NCBI GenBank assembly: GCA_020433835.1
Contig: JAGRBY010000010.1
Coordinates: 1 to 33,417, forward strand
Direction: 5' to 3'
Length of the DNA: 33,417 nucleotides
Origin: Anaerolineae bacterium
GTDB lineage: Bacteria > Chloroflexota > Anaerolineae > 4572-78 > J111
The position numbers were made by a program, and so were the translations under genes. Positions 8,867 through 17,352 of this stretch are shown here, piece after piece (position 1 is the stretch's first letter; each line of letters begins with the position of its first letter). The notes under the pieces are model-generated. The model had not been told where the DNA came from and did no database searches. It was given only the letters and a program-made list of their open reading frames with translations.

Positions 8867-10981
8867 TTACTCCTTGGGCGAATGACTTGAGAATATCTTG
8901 GTTAACTGTTTTAATTGCTGACTTGTTTTGTAGGCGCGTGATTCTTGAATGAGATGAAGCTGCTGGCGAAGCTGAGCCAGTTCGGTTTCGCGATCTTGGA
9001 TGGATTTTTCGAGAGAGCGGGCATAATCTCGGGCATCGTGGTAAACATCTTGCAGTTTTTGGTAGCTGTGGATGTGTTCTTGGAGCTGAGCTTGAAGCGT
9101 AACTATCTTCTGAGCTTTATTTTCGAAGGCAGATGAGAGAGCAGTCAGTTCAGCATCTTTATGGTGCAAGGCCGCCTCTAGTGAATGGGCGTAATCTTTA
9201 GCTTCATCATACACACCTTGTAGAGTGTAATGGATTTGCATCTGTTCTTGAAGCTGGGTTTGGAGTTCGGCCATTTCCTGGATTTTACTATCAAGCACAG
9301 TTGTAAGTGAGTCGCGCTCGGCTTTACTAGCTTTGATCTGTGCCTCTAAACTATGCATAGTTTTTTGAGCATCGTTATACAGGGATTGTAGCGATTCGTG
9401 AGCTTGAGTTTGGTGATCTAGCTGAGAAAGCAGCGTAGCTATCTCATCTGTTTTGGTGGTGAGAGTTGCGGCGAGCAAGGCCTGTTCTGTTTTGGTGGTG
9501 TGGAGTGCGGCTGCTAGATCTTTTGCGTGATTGTTGCTGTCGATGAGCGATTGTTCTAAAACGGCCTGTTTTTGGGAAAGGCTTTGGGTTTGCGATCTGC
9601 GGTGGGTGAGTTCATCCATCACCGGTTTCAACTCAAGCCAATTTAGCGCGATGCCTAGCAGGCGATCATCATCATTACTTGGGTCGAGGGCACACGGTTT
9701 CATCGTCTGATCGACTTGGAATTCAAGCTGCGTGTAACTTTCTTCGCCAGGATAATTGATTGGTGACAGGCAGCCTTCAAAAATTGTAGTTTCCCCGTCC
9801 GGGTAATGTATTAAAGCAACCTGCTCTCCATTTACGGTTAATCGAAGATTGTTTAGCAAATCGGGGTTAATGGCCGAGATAACGGAAAATTTAATGTGAG
9901 TCACTGTGTCGATTGTCAACGGAAAGTCCAGGGTAGAGCAGGTTTCCGGCCCGGTCCAGCGATAGATACCCCGCGAGTTGTGAACCTCTGGTAGGTGCCA
10001 GCCTGTGCCGGAGATAGCCTGATCGAAGGTGAGCGAAATCGTTGAGGTAGCGGTATAACGGGCCTTGAAGCGGCGGCGGTAATGGTGTTGCAGCAGTTCG
10101 AAGACAACCTCAGTAGGCAGCGGCAGCGATAGGTGGGTGTGAGCCGGTTGGCCGTAGCCTTCTAGTAGATCGTGGCACATGTGATTGAATCGCTCCTCGA
10201 AAAGCTGTTGAGCGTAAGCATATAGCTCGATATCGAGCCGGTTGTATTCGAGAATTTTATCCAGGGTTTGAGGGGCAAGTTGATTGCCATGTAGTCTGGT
10301 TGGAGCCGCATTGAGCCAGGGGGCAGTCTGGTGCGGTGGCCAGCCAAAGGTATAGGCCAGCAGAAAAAGCGAGTCTTGAAAGCGTTCGGTTAAGCCGAGA
10401 AAAGTAAATTGGCTCAATCGTTTTTTTGCCAGATTCAGGTCGGCATGCGGTTTTGAATTTGCGGTTTTTAAGGGGAGTTGAGGATTATCATTCTCAAAGT
10501 CAAACCTAGCCCCGATGAGCTGGGTTTCATAGTTTTGGTAGTTGGGTTTGTGTACCATCTCTGAAGTAAAGACAAATTCGTCTAGTGAGATGGTTTCGAA
10601 TTCGTCCACTTCTTGGCGAGTGAGGCCTAGATGGTACTTTAAGAATTGATTAGGGGATCGTTGCATGTAAGAAAACTGGGAAAGAAATCGTTCAAGCGGT
10701 GTTCGAAGCAGGGTCAGGAACTGAGTTGATCCTACAAGGAAGTTGTCCACGAAATCGAAATAAATATGCCCCCGGTAGTAAGAAAAAGTGTTAAAGAAAC
10801 CGGGGGGAAGTTGCGTTAGTTGAGGCGTATAGAGGAATGGGGCAATCTTCTGTCTGTCAAACTGTTGTTGAATGATCGAGTCGAGCGTTACTCCCCCTGT
10901 TTTGGGAATGTGAAGTAGACAGAGCCGATCTTGGATGGTAATTTCATGCTCTATTTTATGTTCGAACATAGAGAAGCCCAA
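8867..10981 (-). CDS. Sulfotransferase with beta-sandwich-like domain and repeated coiled coil
   Basis: Predicted PAPS-dependent carbohydrate sulfotransferase of 704 residues. Residues 20-280 carry the 5'-phosphosulfate loop HIPKTGGVT (24-32), RGHIYFDF (70-77), where H72 aligns with the catalytic HGH histidine of heparan sulfate 2-O-sulfotransferases as I recall that family, and the 3'-phosphate motif RTPLERFLS (93-101). Residues 318-452 look like a beta-rich accessory domain with GWHLPE, YRWTGP and DDDRLLGIA, shared with the neighbour at 10997. Residues 461-684 are a coiled coil of four 56-residue units, followed by a short tail. The predicted start is TTG at 10981 with AAGG 9 nt upstream; ATG at 10969 is the alternative. 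It lies 15 bp after the preceding sulfotransferase gene. Confidence 0.85.
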   Translation of the reverse strand: MGFSMFEHKIEHEITIQDRLCLLHIPKTGGVTLDSIIQQQFDRQKIAPFLYTPQLTQLPPGFFNTFSYYRGHIYFDFVDNFLVGSTQFLTLLRTPLERFLSQFSYMQRSPNQFLKYHLGLTRQEVDEFETISLDEFVFTSEMVHKPNYQNYETQLIGARFDFENDNPQLPLKTANSKPHADLNLAKKRLSQFTFLGLTERFQDSLFLLAYTFGWPPHQTAPWLNAAPTRLHGNQLAPQTLDKILEYNRLDIELYAYAQQLFEERFNHMCHDLLEGYGQPAHTHLSLPLPTEVVFELLQHHYRRRFKARYTATSTISLTFDQAISGTGWHLPEVHNSRGIYRWTGPETCSTLDFPLTIDTVTHIKFSVISAINPDLLNNLRLTVNGEQVALIHYPDGETTIFEGCLSPINYPGEESYTQLEFQVDQTMKPCALDPSNDDDRLLGIALNWLELKPVMDELTHRRSQTQSLSQKQAVLEQSLIDSNNHAKDLAAALHTTKTEQALLAATLTTKTDEIATLLSQLDHQTQAHESLQSLYNDAQKTMHSLEAQIKASKAERDSLTTVLDSKIQEMAELQTQLQEQMQIHYTLQGVYDEAKDYAHSLEAALHHKDAELTALSSAFENKAQKIVTLQAQLQEHIHSYQKLQDVYHDARDYARSLEKSIQDRETELAQLRQQLHLIQESRAYKTSQQLKQLTKIFSSHSPKE
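8930..9601 (-). repeat. Four tandem 168-bp units encoding 56-residue coiled-coil repeats
   Basis: Residues 461-516, 517-572, 573-628 and 629-684 of the 704-residue sulfotransferase align end to end without gaps. Shared positions include a Q-rich first heptad (LQTQLQEQ, LQAQLQEH), then LQxVYxDAxxYAxSLE, a charged middle and a K near position 50. The first unit is the most diverged (HAKDLAAALH against YAHSLEAALH). 56 residues are exactly eight heptads, so each unit keeps coil register. Confidence 0.8.
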
Positions 10982-10996
10982 TCATCAAACCTTGAA

Positions 10997-12505
10997 CTAG
11001 TCAGCCTGTGTAACTTCTTCTAACAGGCTGATTTTTAACCCACATACCGCAACGCCTAACCGCCTGTCGTCGTCGTGAGCCGCATCAAGCTGGCTCGGCG
11101 CGATGGTTTTTGCCACTTCAAACACTAGACGGCAGACTGGATGGCGGGAAATTACCGCTTTGGGAATAACCCCCCTGAAATTGTAAGAGCTATCGTCTTT
11201 TTGTTCCATTGCTAATCCAATGGGCTGTTCATTAACTAGGAGTTTCAAACTTTCTAACACTTCTTGAGACACAGCGGCAGCGATTGAGAGAGTAATGTAC
11301 AAATCAGCGTTGTCGTCGAGTACAAAATCCACGGTTGAGTACCTCTGTGGACCACTCCAACGATAGGGGCCAAATTTGGGATGGTACTCTGGCAGATGCC
11401 AGCCGCGGCCTGGTATGGCTTGATCAAATCGGTAATTAATATTCTGAGTTGGATTTGTGCGCCGTCTGTATCGCCAGAGGTAATGCTTTTCCAATAAATC
11501 GACCAAGGTGTGTTGAGATAAGGGGAGGGTCAGGTGAGCGTGTTCAGGCTGGCCGTAGCGGGCCAATAGGTCATGTTGCATGGTTTCATAGCGGTTTTGA
11601 AAAAGCTGTTGAGCGTAAGTATAAAGCTGTAGATCGAGTTGGTTTTCGGCTCGGATTTGCTGAATAGTCTCTGGTTGCAGATCACGCTGGCGTGGACGAG
11701 AGGGGGCCACATTGAGCTTTTTGTATGCAACTTGCAGAGGTAGGCCAAAAGTAAAGGATAACAGGAACATAGAATCTTGAAATCGTTCGGTCAAGCCAAA
11801 AAAAGTTGTACTCAATAGTCGCTGTTTTGCTATGGTAAGTAGATGATCTGGTTCAATGTTTAGCTCTTGTTCGAGCAGGAACGGGATAATAGAGTTGTGT
11901 TTTGCAAAGCGCACTAGTAGCTCTCGAAAATCCTTAAATGCATAGTGGGCGGCGAGCATTCTCGTTTGGCGGTTGCGTATATGCGCCTTAAGCGGCACAA
12001 GATAAAAAAGAGAGTTGTTGAAAAACTTTGGTAAGCTCATTTTAGCGATAGTTTTTAGTTGTTTGGCATAATCGGGATCATGAGGAAATGTTTCTTGCGG
12101 ATTTCGCTGCAAATGAGCAAAAGCTGAAATATATCGTTCTATGGGATCACGTAACATTGTCAAGCACACAAAGTTGATTGGTAGCAATTTTGTCATAATG
12201 TCATAAGCTACATGACTATGAAGGCAGGAGTAGCGATCAAAATCAGCAAGTTTCACACGAGGAAGATCACGAGGATACAACAGTGGGGCGACTTTAGCCT
12301 GCCCAAATTGTTGCTCAAGAAGAGTAACCAGCGTGATACCTCCAGTTTTGGGGATGTGCAGAAAGAGCACTTTATCCGTTGGTTTTAGATCAATTTCTAA
12401 ATCTGATGTCTTGTGTATTTGATTGACTCCCAATCTGTCTGCCGGTTGGGGCATTAAACTGTTTTTGTAAGAAAGTCTCTCATTTAACCAATTATCCATA
12501 AGCAT
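10997..12505 (-). CDS. Sulfotransferase with beta-sandwich-like C-terminal domain
   Basis: A 502-residue paralogue of the sulfotransferase at 8867. The 5'-phosphosulfate loop is HIPKTGGIT (50-58), the putative catalytic histidine is H98 in LHSHVAYD, and the 3'-phosphate motif is RDPIERYIS (119-127). Conserved helices GLTERFQDSMFLL (237-249) and LYTYAQQLF follow. Residues 357-495 repeat the accessory domain of its neighbour (GWHLPEYH, YRWSGP, DDDRRLGVAV), but there is no coiled coil. It contains no signal peptide, so it should act in the cytoplasm before export. ATG at 12505 follows a GAAGAA stretch; ATG at 12499 is possible. It lies 27 bp after the methyltransferase-sulfotransferase gene in the same direction. 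Confidence 0.85.
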   Translation of the reverse strand: MLMDNWLNERLSYKNSLMPQPADRLGVNQIHKTSDLEIDLKPTDKVLFLHIPKTGGITLVTLLEQQFGQAKVAPLLYPRDLPRVKLADFDRYSCLHSHVAYDIMTKLLPINFVCLTMLRDPIERYISAFAHLQRNPQETFPHDPDYAKQLKTIAKMSLPKFFNNSLFYLVPLKAHIRNRQTRMLAAHYAFKDFRELLVRFAKHNSIIPFLLEQELNIEPDHLLTIAKQRLLSTTFFGLTERFQDSMFLLSFTFGLPLQVAYKKLNVAPSRPRQRDLQPETIQQIRAENQLDLQLYTYAQQLFQNRYETMQHDLLARYGQPEHAHLTLPLSQHTLVDLLEKHYLWRYRRRTNPTQNINYRFDQAIPGRGWHLPEYHPKFGPYRWSGPQRYSTVDFVLDDNADLYITLSIAAAVSQEVLESLKLLVNEQPIGLAMEQKDDSSYNFRGVIPKAVISRHPVCRLVFEVAKTIAPSQLDAAHDDDRRLGVAVCGLKISLLEEVTQAD

Positions 12506-12532
12506 TCTTCTTGAAGAATATCTACTTGAAGA

Positions 12533-14425
12533 TTATCTTGACTGACCAAAATGTGCATGATATTTTTCTAATAACTCGGCTAGTACATCAACAGATAGCG
12601 GATAGGCCAAATGAGCATGTCTGCGGCTGCCGTGGCTTTCTAACAAGTGATGAGTCATGTGCTGCATATGATCTTCAAATAACTGTTCAGCATAGATATA
12701 CAGTTCCTCATCAAGTTGATTCAATTGCCTGATGCTCTCTAGGGTTTCGGGGGCGATGTCTCGCTGAGTAGGTCTGTTAGCCGTGATATTTAGCCGGCTA
12801 GTGTTCAATAGTGGGGGCCAGCCGAAATGATATGATAATAGTAACAGTGTTTCCTGAAATCGCTCGGCCAGACCGACAATTTCAAATTGAGCCAATCTTT
12901 CCTTCCCTAAGTCAATATTTAATGAAGTTTTCATCTTGAGTACGGTGACCTTTTTTATCCATTCCTCAACGGTGTCCCATTGATTTACTGTAAGGGCAAT
13001 CCATTTTGCTTGATAGTTAGAGATTTCTAAAGTTAGATGGAAATTTGTTAAATGTACGAACTGGGCTAACGGTGTTTCTATAAATTTTTTGACAAAGTCT
13101 GGTCGGGCATTGATAACCTCTGGTTTTTGCTTCCAGTAGTAAAAATGAGATAAGTATCTCTCAATTGGGTTTCTTAAAACAGTCACGAAACTGGTCGTTT
13201 TTGGTAACAATCGCTCTACAACTTCATAATGAAAATGCCCTCGTACAAAGCGATATTTACGCAACTGTTCTGGTGTTACGTTTGTTAATTCAAGTGGGTA
13301 ATAAAATGGACAAATTTCCTTTTCTTCAAAATGTTGTGCAAGAAGAGATATTAAAGTTGTTCCTGCTGCTTTAGGAATATGTAAAAAGAACATTTGCTCT
13401 TTAGGCTGTAGAGGTTTTGGAGCGTAGCCTATTTGCTTCCAAGCCTGATGTGGATGTGAAGTTGCTCCTGAACATTCTGAAAAATTTTTAGCATCTTTAC
13501 CTGAGTGATTCTCTGATTCTTCGGAGTTTTTAGAGGCTAGAATGAATGCATCGTGATGTATGCCCAATTGTATAGCCATATCATCTACCAAAAGAACGAG
13601 ATTAATGAGCAGGTCATCTTCATCTTCAGAAAGATTTTGTAAAATGTAACCAAGAACTAAACGAGCAATATTAGCGCTGAGGGTGGTGATTTCGGCTTGA
13701 GGAAAATGGGATTGTATTGCGGGAATAATATTTTCGCTGTCTACAGCCTCAGTGGGATCATCCGCGATGATGCGTTTCAAGGCTACGCGTTGTTGATGTC
13801 TTGGTAATAATTTTTGTGGGTCTTCTGGATTTTTCAAGAGATGATCCGGCAATGTTTCTAATATTCTGTTTGCGATAGAAAGATTAGTATCGCTAAACTG
13901 GAAACGATTTGGCCCTACGTACTCATATGCACTAAAGATGCCTCCTACCTTTAGAATGTTTTTACTAAATTCTACAGCTTTACTTACATCAAGCATATGG
14001 TGTAGAGAATGGTGCCAATAGACCAAATCATAATCATTAGAAATAGGATAAGTAAAAACATCGCCAAGATGAAAGGTTACCCGATCTTGTAATCCCCATT
14101 GTTTGGCAATCGATTTGCCGCGTTTGATCGCTACTTCCGATATCTCAAATAAATCGAAATGGGTTACGATGCCATGGCGAACAAGATACATCTCACTTTC
14201 TCCTGTCCCACATCCTACAGATATAGCTTTGCTATACATTTGATCAGGTCGGGCATTGCTTAATCGATAGGCAATTGCATCAATCACGCTGCCCTTAAAG
14301 TCTGGTATGTTTGCCAACCGGCTACTAAGCCGTAATTGGCTCCGTTGTAGTCGTCTCCAACTTACCCGTTTGCGTGAGTATTGATCATTCCATTTTTCTG
14401 CGGCACGTTGAATTTCTTTTTTCAT
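12533..14425 (-). CDS. Methyltransferase-sulfotransferase fusion
   Basis: A 630-residue bifunctional enzyme. Residues 55-200 are a class I SAM-dependent methyltransferase with motif I VGCGTGESE (70-78), acidic DLFEIS (91-96), HLGDVF (119-124) and DLVYWHHSLHH (133-143). Residues 200-340 are a helical and then disordered linker. Residues 345-600 are a sulfotransferase: HIPKAAGTT (349-357), RGHFHYEV (395-402, H397 the putative base) and RNPIERYLS (418-426). It lacks the accessory beta domain of its two paralogues. Its start is one base after the stop of the SGNH gene, so translation is probably coupled. The fusion predicts methylation and sulfation of the same glycan, possibly as a chain-end cap (inference). 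Confidence 0.85.
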   Translation of the reverse strand: MKKEIQRAAEKWNDQYSRKRVSWRRLQRSQLRLSSRLANIPDFKGSVIDAIAYRLSNARPDQMYSKAISVGCGTGESEMYLVRHGIVTHFDLFEISEVAIKRGKSIAKQWGLQDRVTFHLGDVFTYPISNDYDLVYWHHSLHHMLDVSKAVEFSKNILKVGGIFSAYEYVGPNRFQFSDTNLSIANRILETLPDHLLKNPEDPQKLLPRHQQRVALKRIIADDPTEAVDSENIIPAIQSHFPQAEITTLSANIARLVLGYILQNLSEDEDDLLINLVLLVDDMAIQLGIHHDAFILASKNSEESENHSGKDAKNFSECSGATSHPHQAWKQIGYAPKPLQPKEQMFFLHIPKAAGTTLISLLAQHFEEKEICPFYYPLELTNVTPEQLRKYRFVRGHFHYEVVERLLPKTTSFVTVLRNPIERYLSHFYYWKQKPEVINARPDFVKKFIETPLAQFVHLTNFHLTLEISNYQAKWIALTVNQWDTVEEWIKKVTVLKMKTSLNIDLGKERLAQFEIVGLAERFQETLLLLSYHFGWPPLLNTSRLNITANRPTQRDIAPETLESIRQLNQLDEELYIYAEQLFEDHMQHMTHHLLESHGSRRHAHLAYPLSVDVLAELLEKYHAHFGQSR

Positions 14426-14426
14426 C

Positions 14427-15671
14427 TCATTTTATATAGGCACTCTGGCTGAATGACTCTGGAAAACGTTGGACAATTGTAGATGCCAGCATTTTGGCTA
14501 CTAGGGTATGCGTTTCAATATTGAAATGCCCTTCTAAATATGGTTGCACCACGTTATGATTACCTTCAAAGGAGTCAATTAGCCGAATAACCGGTACATC
14601 ATATGGCTGAACATAGGCTTGAATTCTATCTTCGGCATACTTGGGATCAATTGGATAAGGTAAATCTTGTTTCCATTGAGAGATAAAAGGAGACAACTGC
14701 TGAGTATGAGGTACAACCAAAATTAAAGTTTTAGAACGATTGTCTTGGGCTGTTTTTATGATTTGAGATATAGCTTGTTCTGTTGCCTGCCAACCCTCTT
14801 TTACAATGTCTAATTGGTGTTCTGGTGGGGTAAAGGTGTTGAATAGATAATAGTAGAAGTAAAACTTGTCATAACCTGTAGTGAGTTCATCTGTTGGTAC
14901 TTGTTGTTTAATAAACGCCATTCTGTCGTCAATGGTTAGAAAATAATGTTCATTACCCCACGTTCCTATATATTGATTCACCATCAAAAAGCTAAATCTC
15001 AAGAGGACTGATTGTTTTCGAAGTCTATTGGTTACGGGATTAACATAGGTAATTGTTTGAAAGTTATTTTCTGGGTCAAGATAAGGCCGGTAAGCGTCTT
15101 GATTGCTGGCTGTATTTGCTCCAGTAAGACTGTTATTGAGAATGTCATTGAATGGAAAAACTTGTAATATGATTAGATCAGGATGGTACGGTATCCCGAA
15201 TTGTTGCAAAGTTATCAACTCTTGTACAGTTCCGTAATCGCCCAATCCAAAATTATGAAATTCCCAATAGTCTCTGCTCTGTTGGTTTAGTATCTCTTTT
15301 AGCTTAAACCAATAAGTTTGTTGAAGATCAACCTGCGCTGCTTCAGAGAAAGAATCGCCAATAATAACAATTCGACGAATTTTTATAGGCTCTTGATTGG
15401 GAACGTTTCTAAGTTGCTCATACGAGTGTTCCACATCTCTAAAACCTAGACTATTTGTCTCATAACGAACCAGGTAACTTTGGTTGATACTTCGATGCAA
15501 AACGGTATTCGGTCTACTTGTCCAGCCTAAATCTGGATGGTATGCCTTCAAGCTAGACGAATAGAAAGGAGGATCAATCAGCCGCAAGGCCATCTCGCTG
15601 ATTCCCAGAAAAACCACCAAACTGATAATTAGGAGCAGAATATTAAGTGAATACTTTTTTATAAATAACAT
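14427..15671 (-). CDS. Membrane-anchored SGNH/GDSL hydrolase-like protein
   Basis: A 414-residue protein with one N-terminal transmembrane helix (residues 8-25, after MLFIKKYS) and an extracytoplasmic SGNH domain. Visible blocks are GDS (105-107, nucleophile S107), the glycine block NFGLGDYGT (140-148), FPFND (172-176, N175) and EGHFNIETH (380-388) for the catalytic His, where many relatives have Asp instead of Glu. Such proteins add or remove O-acyl groups on glycans or lipids; acetylation or deacetylation of the exported polysaccharide is the likely role by context. A GTG at 15698 would add nine residues but has no Shine-Dalgarno, so I prefer ATG 15671. The gene reads into the methyltransferase-sulfotransferase gene with a 1-base gap. 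Confidence 0.75.
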   Translation of the reverse strand: MLFIKKYSLNILLLIISLVVFLGISEMALRLIDPPFYSSSLKAYHPDLGWTSRPNTVLHRSINQSYLVRYETNSLGFRDVEHSYEQLRNVPNQEPIKIRRIVIIGDSFSEAAQVDLQQTYWFKLKEILNQQSRDYWEFHNFGLGDYGTVQELITLQQFGIPYHPDLIILQVFPFNDILNNSLTGANTASNQDAYRPYLDPENNFQTITYVNPVTNRLRKQSVLLRFSFLMVNQYIGTWGNEHYFLTIDDRMAFIKQQVPTDELTTGYDKFYFYYYLFNTFTPPEHQLDIVKEGWQATEQAISQIIKTAQDNRSKTLILVVPHTQQLSPFISQWKQDLPYPIDPKYAEDRIQAYVQPYDVPVIRLIDSFEGNHNVVQPYLEGHFNIETHTLVAKMLASTIVQRFPESFSQSAYIK

Positions 15672-15782
15672 CAAACTACCCGAGTCGGAAATAAACACGC
15701 TTAGTTGTTGTTGGAGACGGGAATGACTTGATCAAAAGTGTCGGATTTGAGGATGGTTTGAGCGATAAATTCTGCCATAATA

Positions 15783-15854
15783 GGACGCAGATAAACGCTG
15801 ATTTTCACAGATTTTTTATTTTTTATCAACGTTACTCGGCGAAAATCTGCGTCC
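15783..15854. repeat. Imperfect inverted repeat of the 'ctgcgtcc' intergenic type
   Basis: GGACGCAGAT (15783-15792) is inverted as ATCTGCGTCC (15845-15854), with partly matching flanks (GATTTTCACAG against CGAAAATCTG) around an AT-rich centre. It fills the 200-bp gap between wzt and the SGNH gene. An open frame of 60 codons across it looks like repeat DNA rather than a gene. Whether other copies exist cannot be seen here. Confidence 0.5.
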
Positions 15855-15880
15855 CGTATTTCGCCACGCTTATTGGGCAA

Positions 15881-15899
15881 CAACTCTATTATAGAGTTG
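15881..15899 (-). terminator. Hairpin directly after the wzt stop codon
   Basis: CAACTCTA (15881-15888) pairs with TAGAGTTG (15892-15899) over a 3-nt loop, one base beyond the stop at 15901. No T tract follows on the minus strand, so it may protect or attenuate the message rather than end it. Confidence 0.4.
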
Positions 15900-15900
15900 A

Positions 15901-17352
15901 TTAGGCAACATATGGAGCCTGTATAGGTTTAATTTCTGCCGTAGTTGAAGCGCGTTTAACAGAATCGAGGTCGACCGTCACCCAACAGTCTCCCGGCAAA
16001 TCGCAAATGCCATAATGCAGCAACTCAAGCCCTTCTCGCCGCCGAGTGACAGTGAATGGAGCGAATTTATCCAGATGCACCAGATGGTTCGTTTGCGGCC
16101 TCATAGCCTCCACCGATAGTGACTCTGTCGACTCTTTAGGTTGGCTGGTCAACGTAGCCAGGTTGACCTTAAGCGCATACTCCCCCGGCATTAAATCGAG
16201 TTTTACTTTTTGAACATAGCGCAGCCGGCTACCCGTCGTCATTCGTGCCTCAGGTTCAGTTGCAATTTGCTGCAACGTTGATTTGCTGTGTATTAACACG
16301 TTGCGCTCGTTGACAATAGAATAGGTGTTCACCGGAACGCCTACCCCATCGACTAAAAGCTCGAACTCGGCGAACAGGTAGAGCCACTCGCCCTGTTCAA
16401 ATAATCGGGCGGCCTGCCCTTGCTCGTTACATACAGCAACAGCCAGACAACGAGCGAGCTTGCCGCCGCCGATAGTTGCATGCGTGAGATCAATCAATAC
16501 ATCATCGTCAGGCCAAGAAGGAGAAGGTGATAGGTTGGTTGAATGGGAAAGGTCTGAAGGAGGTGTTTTTTGAGTACCGTTCGGTGAAACGAGTTCATTT
16601 TGTTTTTGCAAAACGGCGGCCTTATTTCTCGATAGGCGAGCATAATGATCAACCGCCTCTCCCGAATTCCCTAAGAATTTTACCTGTCCTTGGTCTAACA
16701 CCATTGTTCGATGGCAATATTGCTGCACAGTCGTCATGCTGTGCGTCACCAAAATAATGGAAGTATTCATGGCGACGAGTTGATCGAGCCGGTCGTAACA
16801 CTTCTGCTTAAAGAAAATATCGCCGACGGACAAGATCTCATCCAAGATCAAGACATCGCACTCTAAAAAAGCAAACAACGCAAAGCCCAGTCTGGCCCGC
16901 ATACCCGACGAGTACAGCTTAAAGGGGCGATCAAAGTAGTCGCCCAATTCGGCGAAAGCCTCGATTTCGGCTAAATGTTTCTCCAGATAAGCCCGTGGTA
17001 GCCCCAGCATCTGGCTGCTGTGGTATAGATTTTGACGTCCGGTTAGCTCCGGGTTAAAACCACTACCCAATTCCAAAAGCGATAGAATGCGGCCTTTGGT
17101 GTGAACACGACCACGGGTATAAGTTAGCGATCCGGTCAAGATTTTTAGTAGCGTGCTCTTGCCGGCTCCGTTACGCCCGATGATGCCAAAAATCTCACCG
17201 GCGTTTAATGTAAACGAAATGTCGCGCAGCGCCCAAAATTCGGTGTGGTATGGCCGGCGGATTAGCCACTCTCTGGCTCTATCCCAGGGATTGGCGTAAA
17301 TTTTGAAGCGTTTGCTTAGCTGCTCAACAGTAATAATGGGATTGCCGTTCAT
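15901..17352 (-). CDS. wzt: Polysaccharide ABC exporter ATPase with glycan-binding C-terminus
   Basis: ATPase subunit that drives glycan export across the inner membrane together with Wzm. The 483-residue protein has Walker A GRNGAGKS (59-66), signature SSGM (148-151), Walker B VLILDE (167-172) and switch H204 in LVTHSM. Residues 245-285 are a Ser/Pro linker. Residues 285-460 are a beta-sandwich-like extension of the type that, in O9a-like systems, recognises the finished non-reducing end of the glycan. The open frame extends upstream to 17517, but ATG 17352 gives the standard N-terminus (MNGNPIITVEQLSKRF) and shares an ATGA overlap with the wzm stop. The extended Wzt form suggests that a modified chain end is the export signal. 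Confidence 0.93.
   Translation of the reverse strand: MNGNPIITVEQLSKRFKIYANPWDRAREWLIRRPYHTEFWALRDISFTLNAGEIFGIIGRNGAGKSTLLKILTGSLTYTRGRVHTKGRILSLLELGSGFNPELTGRQNLYHSSQMLGLPRAYLEKHLAEIEAFAELGDYFDRPFKLYSSGMRARLGFALFAFLECDVLILDEILSVGDIFFKQKCYDRLDQLVAMNTSIILVTHSMTTVQQYCHRTMVLDQGQVKFLGNSGEAVDHYARLSRNKAAVLQKQNELVSPNGTQKTPPSDLSHSTNLSPSPSWPDDDVLIDLTHATIGGGKLARCLAVAVCNEQGQAARLFEQGEWLYLFAEFELLVDGVGVPVNTYSIVNERNVLIHSKSTLQQIATEPEARMTTGSRLRYVQKVKLDLMPGEYALKVNLATLTSQPKESTESLSVEAMRPQTNHLVHLDKFAPFTVTRRREGLELLHYGICDLPGDCWVTVDLDSVKRASTTAEIKPIQAPYVA

Noticed and set aside
15701..15883. Minus-strand 60-codon frame between wzt and the SGNH gene
   Set aside because: It lies across the inverted repeat, has no ribosome-binding site, and its sequence is explained by the repeat.
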